34,351 nucleotides of DNA from positions 1 through 34,351 of the forward strand of contig JBCDCZ010000010.1 in NCBI GenBank assembly GCA_039180865.1, written 5' to 3'. The notes under the pieces are model-generated. The model ran no database searches and was not told where the DNA came from. It saw only the letters and a program-made list of their open reading frames with translations. This document shows positions 23,782-29,855 of this stretch, in pieces. A program made the translations under genes and the position numbers. The stretch comes from JBCDCU01 sp039180865. GTDB lineage: Bacteria; Pseudomonadota; Alphaproteobacteria; Rhizobiales; JACESI01. How positions within the stretch are numbered: position 1 is the first letter of the stretch; each line of letters begins with the position of its first letter.

Positions 23782-24936
23782 TCAAACCAGTCGCTCACGC
23801 AAATGCGAAATGCGTTCCGCGTCCGCATTTGCGAAGGCAAAACGTAAATACCTGTCTTCATCCGATCCGAAGAAGCTGCCCGGCAGGCATGATACCCCGC
23901 GTTCGCGCGCAAGTTTCGCTGCAACATCTTCTGCAGTTCCTTCTTCAAACGGATGCTCCACATACGCAAAATAAGCACCGATTGCGGCCAAACGCCAAGT
24001 CTTAAGCCCATCGAAGGCAGCCACCATCGCTTTTCTGCGATGCTCGATTTCGCGAACGGTTTCAGCGCGCCAGCTTCCAAGGTCAGTGATCGCGCGCGCG
24101 AGGGCATGTTGTGCGGGTCGAGGCGCGCAGATCTGCAGGTTATCCATGATCTTCGCCACTGCATCGATCATACGGGAACCCGCAGTCAATGCGCCGAGGC
24201 GATGGCCGGGAATACAAAAGCTCTTCGAAAAAGAGTAGAGACTGACAAGGTGATCTTCCCAATCCAGCTTTCGGAAGAGGTTGTGCGGTGGCCGATCCGC
24301 ATCCAGAAAATCCCGATAAGTCTCGTCAACAATCAAATATAGGTCGTGTCTGACGCAAAGGTCGTACAGCGCATCCAGGTCCTCCGGGGAATAGACGGCT
24401 CCAGTAGGATTGTTGGGCGTTACAAGCGCCAGTGCTCTTACCCCTTGGTCGATGACATCTTCTATCGCACCGATTGAAGGAATAAACCCCGTGTTCGCAT
24501 CCGCTCGAACGCTCTTTCTGTGAATACCGAGCATGGAGAGGGATGTGTCATGATTAAAGTAGTAGGGCTCAATCAGGACAATTGAATCGCCGGGCCGGGC
24601 GACAGCAAGGGCTGCAGCAATAAAGGCCTGATTGCATCCAGACGTGATGTGAACGCGATCAGGGCCGAGCGAAGCACCATAGATTTCCGACTGCCATTGG
24701 GAATAGGCGACGCGCAGCACAGCCTCTCCCTCAATATCACCATATCCAAGCAGAGCTGGATTGCCGGCGGTCTCGGAGAGCCATGCCAAGAGATCTGTGT
24801 GTGGAGGGTAACCAGGAACGGCCTGTGCAAGGTCAATCAAAGGACCGAGCCTCCCATCATAAGCCCGGGCGGCTTTCTGAACGATGGGTATGGGCGGGAA
24901 AGATAACGAGGAAACGAGAGGATTGAGTTTTGGCAC
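23782..24936 (-). CDS. Class I/II pyridoxal-phosphate aminotransferase
   Basis: The protein (384 residues from this start) is a fold-type I aminotransferase. It has an N-terminal PKLNPLVSSLSFPPIP, a glycine-rich YGDIEGEAVLR, the substrate and cofactor motif TPNNPTGAVYS, VDETYRDF, and the Schiff-base region YSFSKSFCIPGHRLGAL. The exact amino donor is not evident. The start is uncertain: homologues as I recall begin at PKLNPLV, which points to GTG at 24936, but it lacks a ribosome-binding site. An in-frame ATG at 24975 (after AGGA, very close) and one at 25014 are alternatives that add a non-conserved hydrophobic lead. A very stable hairpin lies at 24985-25001. Confidence 0.88.
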   Translation of the reverse strand: MPKLNPLVSSLSFPPIPIVQKAARAYDGRLGPLIDLAQAVPGYPPHTDLLAWLSETAGNPALLGYGDIEGEAVLRVAYSQWQSEIYGASLGPDRVHITSGCNQAFIAAALAVARPGDSIVLIEPYYFNHDTSLSMLGIHRKSVRADANTGFIPSIGAIEDVIDQGVRALALVTPNNPTGAVYSPEDLDALYDLCVRHDLYLIVDETYRDFLDADRPPHNLFRKLDWEDHLVSLYSFSKSFCIPGHRLGALTAGSRMIDAVAKIMDNLQICAPRPAQHALARAITDLGSWRAETVREIEHRRKAMVAAFDGLKTWRLAAIGAYFAYVEHPFEEGTAEDVAAKLARERGVSCLPGSFFGSDEDRYLRFAFANADAERISHLRERLV

Positions 24937-24984
24937 GGGATGAACGAGAAGAGCAAAGAGAACGATAACCGTCATCGTCCTAGA

Positions 24985-25001
24985 CCGGCGGCCCCCGCCG
25001 G
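24985..25001 (-). promoter_or_regulatory. Very stable GC hairpin upstream of aminotransferase
   Basis: CCGGCGG and CCGCCGG form a perfect 7-bp all-GC stem with a three-base loop. It lies upstream of the likely GTG or ATG starts on the minus strand. In an RNA leader it would be very stable. It could also be a terminator-like block to rightward transcription, though no T tract follows. Confidence 0.35.
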
Positions 25002-25182
25002 GCAAGAACATCAAGCTTCCTCACTCAGCATAAACCCGACAGCCTTCACCAAAAACGCCTTCAAAAAGCAAGGAAAAGAATTCGCGTTTTTGCGCAGCCA
25101 CCGGCCAATTTCACCTCGCTCTCGTAAGCGTGATGCTGTAAAATATTGATTTTATTTGATTTTATTATCTCCCGGCTTGGAA

Positions 25183-25213
25183 CTCTCACACTAGCGTCAC
25201 ACCTCAGTGAGAG
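25183..25213. promoter_or_regulatory. Inverted repeat upstream of RG-rich protein gene
   Basis: CTCTCAC (25183-25189) and GTGAGAG (25207-25213) are perfect inverted copies with a 17-base spacer, preceded by a very AT-rich stretch (25143-25169) with repeated TTGATTTTA. The AT-rich block is likely promoter DNA. The dyad could be an operator or a stem in the leader of the gene at 25325. Confidence 0.35.
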
Positions 25214-25324
25214 GGGATGTAATGGAATTCCACGCCTCTTACCTCTCTGTCATGGACGACGCGGCAAACGTGCTGCTTCGAAGGAACGGACGCAATCCAC
25301 TTCGGATTGACAGGGAGTTAAACA

Positions 25325-25723
25325 ATGAAAAGAGCAGTGTTTGGAGCATTCGCAAAGATATCAAAACTAGCATCAACCTTCGCCCTGGCTGGCGTGATCA
25401 CATTCGGTGGAGCAGCTTTCGGCCTCTCACAAAGCGCTCATGCCTTTGGTGGTGTCAGCCCGGTGACAACCTCGACCATTGCCCAGACTGGAGCCGTTCA
25501 GGCAGCTGGCAATGTTGAAAACGTCCGCTTCCGTGGTGGACGTGGTTTCCGTGGTGGTTTTCGCGGTCGCGGTTTCCGTGGTGGCTTCCGTAGCCGGGGT
25601 TTCCGTAGTCGCGGATTTAATCGTGGTTTCAATCGTGGCTTCCGCAGTCATAAAGGCTTTCACGGTCATAAAGGTTTTCACCGTCACCATGGCTTCAAGA
25701 AAAAGGGCTTCTTCATCAAATAA
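25325..25723 (+). CDS. Secreted Arg/Gly/Phe-rich low-complexity protein
   Basis: The 132-residue protein has a long signal peptide (residues 1-40, ending SAHA before FGG). A short linker is followed by a repetitive tail (about 68-128) in which a GF or F recurs every four to five residues, first with Arg/Gly (FRGGFRGRGFRGGFRSRGFR), later with His/Lys (GFHGHKGFHRHHGF). The mature protein is strongly cationic and probably disordered, so binding to polyanions (nucleic acid, LPS, cell-surface polymers) or metals is possible. I do not recognise a named family. AGGGAG seven bases before the ATG supports the start, and a strong terminator follows at 25745. Two genes in a row encode such exported basic proteins. 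Confidence 0.75.
   Translation: MKRAVFGAFAKISKLASTFALAGVITFGGAAFGLSQSAHAFGGVSPVTTSTIAQTGAVQAAGNVENVRFRGGRGFRGGFRGRGFRGGFRSRGFRSRGFNRGFNRGFRSHKGFHGHKGFHRHHGFKKKGFFIK
25539..25690 (+). repeat. Degenerate tandem repeats coding for RG/GF motifs
   Basis: Within the preceding gene, TTCCGTGGTGG, TTCCGTAG and related 12-15 base units recur in tandem and encode the Arg/Gly/Phe then His/Lys-rich tail. The units are diverged rather than identical, indicating an old expansion, but length change by slippage is still possible. Confidence 0.6.
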
Positions 25724-25744
25724 GACGCTTTAAAAATGATCACG

Positions 25745-25773
25745 AAAAAGGCCGCCCAATCGGGCGGCTTTTT
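25745..25773 (+). terminator. Strong Rho-independent terminator
   Basis: GCCGCCC (25751-25757) and GGGCGGC (25762-25768) form a GC stem with an AATC loop, flanked by AAAAAG and TTTTT so that A-T pairs extend it with one bulged G. It lies 22 bases after the stop of the RG-rich protein gene and would also work on the minus strand. Confidence 0.85.
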
Positions 25774-25822
25774 CTTTTCTGGAAATGAAATCACGCAGAC
25801 TTCAAAGGAGGCAATGTAAAAT

Positions 25823-25846
25823 CCGACCCGCTCTGTCGAGGGTCGG
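25823..25846. other. Hairpin in the intergenic region
   Basis: CCGACCC (25823-25829) and GGGTCGG (25840-25846) form a 7-bp stem with a 10-base loop. It lies between two exported-protein genes. An AAAGGAGG just upstream (25804-25811) faces an ATG with an immediate stop, so no ORF is supported. It could be part of a small RNA or leader. Confidence 0.25.
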
Positions 25847-26026
25847 CGCTGAGCGGAGACAATCCAAAAGAAGCATTTCGCCACACCACCACCATGTCTT
25901 CGTTACATACTCCCTTCCCACGACGGCGCTTTCTTAACACTTCATTCAGATTGAGTTCAGTGCCAGGACCGTAAGTTGAGGTTAGAAGCGGAGGGACAAA
26001 GCCGCGCACTAGACAGGGAGCGCACA

Positions 26027-26629
26027 ATGTTTTTCAAGAAACTTATTGCTGCGGCAGCAGGTGTAGCCATGATCGTCTCGACGGTACCGGCAAGCGCGGC
26101 AGCAGCGTTCAACGGAAGTGTTGTGAAACAAACCGTTTCAGGGCACGCAGAAGCGCAACGTAACCAGACAAGTCAATATGGCGAATACGTTGACGTTGAT
26201 TTCAGAGAAAAACACCGGTTCCGCGGAGCAGGATTTCGAAATCAGCGTGTGCACCGGGGACATCGGAAATTCCACGGTCACCGCGGATACAGACACCATC
26301 GCGGAATCCGCCGTCATCATGCTTACCGCAAACACGGATATCGCAAACACGGTTATCGCAAATACGGCCATTACCGCCACCATCGTCACTATAGACGTAA
26401 CCATGGAGCAGGAATTGCGCTCGGCATTCTCGGTTTGACAACCGGCGCGATCATCGCCTCAGAAGCATACAAGCACAATTCAAGGCGTCACTATCGGTAT
26501 CACAGTGGTGGTCTGGAACCGTTCACAGCCGCCTGGTATGCCGCTTGCGCACGCAAATACCGTTCATTCAATCCGCAAACTGGTCGGTATCTGAGCTATA
26601 GCGGACAATATCGGCTCTGCCGCATTTAG
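26027..26629 (+). CDS. BA14K-family secreted His/Arg/Tyr-rich protein
   Basis: The 200-residue protein has a signal peptide (residues 1-25, ending ASAAAA), a strongly basic His/Arg/Tyr-rich stretch (about 64-125) with YRKHG repeats, a hydrophobic glycine-rich segment (128-145) that may sit in the membrane, and a C-terminal BA14K domain (WYAACARKYRSFNPQTGRYL, residues 170-189, then a paired Cys at 198). The BA14K family is named for a Brucella abortus immunoreactive protein with lectin-like activity. The His-rich middle is unusual and could bind metal ions or anionic surfaces. AGGGAG eight bases before the ATG at 26027 fixes the start; a longer in-frame ORF from 25976 lacks a signal-peptide-like beginning. 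Confidence 0.85.
   Translation: MFFKKLIAAAAGVAMIVSTVPASAAAAFNGSVVKQTVSGHAEAQRNQTSQYGEYVDVDFREKHRFRGAGFRNQRVHRGHRKFHGHRGYRHHRGIRRHHAYRKHGYRKHGYRKYGHYRHHRHYRRNHGAGIALGILGLTTGAIIASEAYKHNSRRHYRYHSGGLEPFTAAWYAACARKYRSFNPQTGRYLSYSGQYRLCRI
26324..26368 (+). repeat. Three tandem 15-bp units in the BA14K gene
   Basis: Three nearly identical 15-base units of the form TAYCGCAAAYACGGN at 26324-26338, 26339-26353 and 26354-26368 encode consecutive YRKHG, YRKHG and YRKYG pentapeptides. They differ at only a few positions, so they look like a recent expansion. Confidence 0.8.
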
Positions 26630-26641
26630 TCATGAAACCTG

Positions 26642-26668
26642 TGAGTCGCGGCATCTCGTCGCGACTCA
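26642..26668 (+). terminator. Hairpin after BA14K gene
   Basis: TGAGTCGCG (26642-26650) and CGCGACTCA (26660-26668) form a perfect 9-bp stem with a 9-base loop 12 bases after the stop codon. Only a short, mixed A/T stretch follows, so it is a probable but not classic terminator. Confidence 0.6.
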
Positions 26669-27029
26669 AGAATTCTTCAAATATTGCCTCACACAAAAAC
26701 AATCCAGTTCGAACATTTGACTGACAATGCTTTAAAAATAATCGAATGCTCACTTTATAATCTTATCTAGCCAAATCATCTAGATGACTATACAGTATTG
26801 CGACAATCTAAAGCTGGACATCCGCTCCACCGCTTCCCATATAAAAAAATGACGAGCAAGTTAGGTGGATTCTTGGCTTATTGGACGTAGTTGAAACGGG
26901 TTTCCGCGCGGAAGTCTTAAGAACTCGTCACAACCAGCAACACTTAACTGCGCTTTCGGTCAGGTTAAAGCGAAGATAACAAGCTTAGGCTAACAGGGAT
27001 CTTCGGTCACATAAGCAGGGAATAGCGGA
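26669..27029 (+). promoter_or_regulatory. Long AT-rich leader region before cold-shock gene
   Basis: These 361 bases hold no ORF I can support. The region is clearly more AT-rich than its surroundings and contains a perfect TATAAT (26756-26761) and a TTGACT (26717-26722), though not correctly spaced as one promoter. A transcript starting near 26770 would give the cold-shock gene a leader of about 260 bases. Long structured leaders are a known feature of cspA-type genes, so thermosensing is an inference worth testing. Confidence 0.35.
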
Positions 27030-27251
27030 ATGCGGCAGACCGGTGTAGTTAAATTTTTTCTCCAGTCAAAAGGCTTTGGCTTCATAACACCCGAAGGTGG
27101 TGGAGCCGATATATTCGTCCATATATCTGCGGTCGAACAGTCTGGCATCGATGGCCTGGATCAGGGCATGAAGCTCTCATTCGAAACCGAGCCCGATAAG
27201 AAGGGCAAGGGGCCGAAGGCGGTTAATCTGCAGGTTGAAGCAAGCGCCTGA
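27030..27251 (+). CDS. Cold-shock-domain protein
   Basis: The 73-residue protein is one cold-shock domain, a five-stranded OB fold that binds single-stranded RNA and DNA and melts RNA structure. It has both nucleic-acid motifs, SKGFGFI (RNP1-like) and DIFVHI (RNP2-like). The start of RNP1 shows FFLQSKGFGF in place of the usual FNxxKGFGF, a mild variation. AGGGA eight bases before the ATG supports the start. Several csp copies are usual in alphaproteobacteria, so a cspA symbol is not assigned. It may be induced on cold or on entry into stationary phase; the long leader would suit post-transcriptional control. Confidence 0.95.
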   Translation: MRQTGVVKFFLQSKGFGFITPEGGGADIFVHISAVEQSGIDGLDQGMKLSFETEPDKKGKGPKAVNLQVEASA

Positions 27252-27256
27252 CACGA

Positions 27257-27281
27257 GGTTGCGGATTTAAAACCCGCAGCC
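27257..27281 (+). terminator. Hairpin after cold-shock gene
   Basis: GGTTGCGG (27257-27264) and CCGCAGCC (27274-27281) pair over 8 bp with one G-T wobble, five bases after the stop codon. No T tract follows. It lies between convergent genes (cold-shock and ilvE) and may limit read-through in both directions. Confidence 0.4.
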
Positions 27282-27366
27282 ACGGGCTCAAACAAGTCAG
27301 AATGTAAATCGGAATCGGCGCTGAGGCTGCCCGGAAAGATGACCGGCTGCAGCCAGGAGCCCGTAT

Positions 27367-28263
27367 TTATTCCGCAGCCTCAACCTTTGCAGTCTTGCCG
27401 ACTGCAAGGTCATAGTCCTTCATGAGGATTTGAATTTCGCTACCGACAGTGAACTTGTAAGGCCCAATTTCGGACACAGGCGTGACTTCGGCAGCCGTTC
27501 CAGTCAAGAAGCACTGTTCAAAGTCAGCCATCTCTTCCGGCATGATCGTCCGTTCGATCACTTCAAAACCGCGTTTCTTAGCAAGCTCAATCACAGTCTG
27601 GCGCGTGATGCCATTCAAGAAACAATCTGGCGTCGGCGTATGGATAACACCGTCCTTAACGAAGAAGACGTTGGCCCCGGTCGCTTCAGCGACGTAACCA
27701 CGCCAGTCGTACATTAACGCATCCGCATACCCCTTCGCTTCAGCAGCATGCTTCGACAACGTACAGATCATGTAGAGCCCTGCTGCCTTAGAATGACAGG
27801 GTGCTGTTTTCGGGTCGGGCCGCCGATAGTCCGCAATATCAAGACGAATACCCTTCAACCGCTCCTCTGGTGCGAAGTATGACGGCCATTCCCATGCCGC
27901 GATCGCAAGATGAATTGAGTTGGATTGCGCCGAAACACCCATCATCTCGCTGCCGCGCCAGGCGACTGGACGAATATAACCATCGACAATTCCCTGGCGT
28001 TCAATAACGGCCCTGCAGGCATCATTGATTTCCTGCGCGCTGTACGGAATTGTGAAGCCGAGAACTGTCGCAGAATGAATAAGCCGCTCGGTGTGCTCCT
28101 CAAGCCTGAAGATCTCGCCGCCATAAGCCCGTTCTCCCTCAAAAACGGCACTCGCATAATGCAGGCCGTGGCTGAGAACGTGAAGCTTAGCATCCGCCCA
28201 CGGGACGAACTCGCCATTGTACCAGATATCGCCGTCTAGTTGATCAAAGGGACCGCCCGCCAT
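27367..28263 (-). CDS. ilvE: Branched-chain amino-acid aminotransferase
   Basis: IlvE transfers amino groups in the last step of leucine, isoleucine and valine synthesis. This 298-residue fold-type IV PLP enzyme shows DGDIWYNGEFVPW, HGLHYASAVFEGERAY, the catalytic-lysine region CHSKAAGLY (Lys159), and YVAEATGANVFFVKDG, LNGITRQTVIELA and FLTGTAAEVTPVSEI, all diagnostic. The ATG at 28263 is chosen because AGGAG lies six bases before it on the minus strand and the conserved fold starts soon after; an in-frame upstream ATG at 28311 adds 16 unconserved residues. It is divergent from a petP/petR-type regulatory cluster, with possible shared control in 28264-28463. Confidence 0.96.
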   Translation of the reverse strand: MAGGPFDQLDGDIWYNGEFVPWADAKLHVLSHGLHYASAVFEGERAYGGEIFRLEEHTERLIHSATVLGFTIPYSAQEINDACRAVIERQGIVDGYIRPVAWRGSEMMGVSAQSNSIHLAIAAWEWPSYFAPEERLKGIRLDIADYRRPDPKTAPCHSKAAGLYMICTLSKHAAEAKGYADALMYDWRGYVAEATGANVFFVKDGVIHTPTPDCFLNGITRQTVIELAKKRGFEVIERTIMPEEMADFEQCFLTGTAAEVTPVSEIGPYKFTVGSEIQILMKDYDLAVGKTAKVEAAE

Positions 28264-28362
28264 GAACCACTCCTGAATTGTTCCAATGCCCGGCCCATGC
28301 GCGTCGCTCAATGCCAGACGAAATTCTTGCGTTTAACCTTTAAATTTAGTCTATGAGAGGTT

Positions 28363-28390
28363 GTGTTAGCAAGCAAGGAAAATGTGTCAA
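28363..28390 (-). promoter_or_regulatory. Candidate ilvE promoter
   Basis: On the minus strand TTGACA (28385-28390) is followed after 16 bases by TAACAC (28363-28368), placing the transcript start about 90 bases before the ilvE ATG. The -35 box is perfect. It overlaps an inverted repeat at 28385-28401. Confidence 0.4.
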
Positions 28391-28401
28391 CATTACTGAC
28401 A
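28385..28401. promoter_or_regulatory. Possible MarR operator between ilvE and petP-like gene
   Basis: TGTCA-N7-TGACA (28385-28401) is a 17-bp dyad of the size MarR proteins bind. A second small dyad, TTGCG-N6-CGCAA, lies at 28406-28421. The first covers the candidate ilvE -35 box, and both lie about 45-80 bases before the MarR gene, so a dual role is possible. Confidence 0.35.
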
Positions 28402-28463
28402 TATTATTGCGACATGCCGCAAAGGCGTTCGCTTTCGGATCTGGAAACCACCACTCAAAGAGC

Positions 28464-28961
28464 ATGTCAAAACCGCCGCCTAAAGCCATCACCAAAGCGA
28501 TGCGAAACGCGGACGGCTTTCGCTTCGACATGATAGAACGCCTGTTTTTCGCCTATCGCGACTTCACACGGGATCCTGACATTGTTCTGCAGGAATATGG
28601 TTTCGGGCGGGCGCACCACCGGGTGCTTTACTTTGTCAACCGAACCCCCGGAATCCGGGTGGCAGACCTTCTCACCACATTGAATATTACCAAGCAATCA
28701 CTGGCCCGTGTCTTGAAGCAACTGATCGATACAGATTTCATCGTACAGAACACAAGTTCGCTCGATCGACGCGAACGTCTCCTCTATCCCACTGAAAAAG
28801 GAAGAAATCTCGCAATTGAACTCTCACGGTCACAGTCTCGCCGCATCGAATCGGCATTAGACGATTTGGGGCCGGCAGGGGCGGACGCCGCCAAGAGATT
28901 TCTTTACCTTTTGATCAACGAGGCAGATAAAGAAACGGTTGAAAGGCTAGAGGAGATTTAA
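28464..28961 (+). CDS. MarR-family regulator, PetP-like
   Basis: The 165-residue protein is a single MarR domain: a dimerising N-terminal helix, a winged helix-turn-helix (VADLLTTLNITKQSLARVLK, residues about 66-85, then a wing with SSLDRRERLLYPTEKG) and a C-terminal dimer helix. Followed by an OmpR-type response regulator, it matches the petP-petR pair known from Rhodobacter capsulatus, where petR was reported as needed for respiratory and photosynthetic growth. The assignment rests on family and order. The ATG at 28464 is preferred, although an in-frame start at 28353 exists; its extra 37 residues are unlike MarR proteins. The ligand is unknown, and the only ribosome-binding-site-like stretch is AAAGAG. 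Confidence 0.85.
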   Translation: MSKPPPKAITKAMRNADGFRFDMIERLFFAYRDFTRDPDIVLQEYGFGRAHHRVLYFVNRTPGIRVADLLTTLNITKQSLARVLKQLIDTDFIVQNTSSLDRRERLLYPTEKGRNLAIELSRSQSRRIESALDDLGPAGADAAKRFLYLLINEADKETVERLEEI

Positions 28962-29091
28962 AAGGCGGCTTGGCTTTTAAGGATAGGCCATGCCGACTTG
29001 GATTAGACAAATTCCTCGCGAGAGGTTAGATAAAGCCGGTTTCGTACCGGAAGTAAGCGAGCCTAACACGGACTGGAAAAAGTCTGATCGC

Positions 29092-29790
29092 ATGAGTAAT
29101 GAAAACGTAGCTGATGATGCGCCGCACATCCTGGTGATCGATGATGACAACCGGATTCGATCTCTTTTGCAGCGCTATTTGTCGGATCAAGGCCTCAGAG
29201 TGAGTGGAGCAGCCGACGCCACGACCGCCAGACGGTTCATGGGAACGCTCGCATTCGATCTGTTGATCGTCGACATTATGATGCCGGGTGAAGACGGGCT
29301 GTCTCTGACCTCGTCCATCCGTGACAAATCGGATATTCCAATTTTGATGTTGACGGCGAAGTCCGACACTGATGATCGCATCAGCGGACTCGAGACCGGA
29401 GCCGACGACTATCTGTCAAAACCCTTCGAGCCTCGCGAACTCCTTCTCAGGGTCAACAATATCCTGAAGCGCTATGGTCCTCCCCCCGGAGCAGCCATTG
29501 AACTCGTTTGCTTCGGCCCGTTTACATTCAATCTTGGCAAAGGCGAATTGAAACGCAACGACGACATCATCCGCCTGACCGACCGGGAAAAAGAGATGAT
29601 GAGAATCTTTTGCCAAAACCCGGGCGAGACCGTCCCCCGTCATGAATTGTTGTCCGATCCGGACGGAGCCGGCGAACGCACCGTTGATGTGCAGATCAAT
29701 CGTCTCAGACGAAAGATAGAGATTGATCCCGCCAATCCAATATACCTCCACACCGTGCGCGGGATCGGATATAGAATTATGACCGATTAG
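29092..29790 (+). CDS. OmpR-family response regulator, PetR-like
   Basis: The protein (232 residues from this start) has an N-terminal receiver domain with HILVIDDDNRIRSLL, phospho-acceptor Asp61 in LLIVDIMMPGEDG, TAKSD and SKPFEPREL, and a C-terminal OmpR winged helix (RTVDVQINRLRRKIEIDP, then YLHTVRGIGYRI). It is followed by a histidine kinase gene and preceded by a petP-like gene, so a petP-petR-kinase operon is likely. The start is not certain: an in-frame ATG at 28990 has a better ribosome-binding site (AAGGA, six bases away), but the extra 34 residues are rich in rare codons and not typical of the family. The region contains a small CCGGT/ACCGG hairpin at 29036-29050. Confidence 0.93.
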   Translation: MSNENVADDAPHILVIDDDNRIRSLLQRYLSDQGLRVSGAADATTARRFMGTLAFDLLIVDIMMPGEDGLSLTSSIRDKSDIPILMLTAKSDTDDRISGLETGADDYLSKPFEPRELLLRVNNILKRYGPPPGAAIELVCFGPFTFNLGKGELKRNDDIIRLTDREKEMMRIFCQNPGETVPRHELLSDPDGAGERTVDVQINRLRRKIEIDPANPIYLHTVRGIGYRIMTD

Positions 29791-29855
29791 CCTCAGTAAC
29801 GAAGCTTTTCGCACTGTAACTTGCAATCCGCCTTGAAGGCGGCCCATGATTGATC

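Noticed and set aside
24940..25149. A 69-codon ORF starting four bases from the aminotransferase start on the opposite strand
   Set aside because: No ribosome-binding site, composition unlike a protein, and it overlaps the likely leader of the aminotransferase gene.
25804..25817. AAAGGAGG followed by ATG
   Set aside because: The ATG is followed directly by a stop codon, so no peptide is made; distance is also too short.
26769..26880. Very short ORFs in the region before the cold-shock gene
   Set aside because: They are 13-22 codons long and lack ribosome-binding sites.
28353..28463. N-terminal extension of the MarR gene
   Set aside because: The extra 37 residues do not look like MarR sequence and overlap the divergent promoter and dyads.
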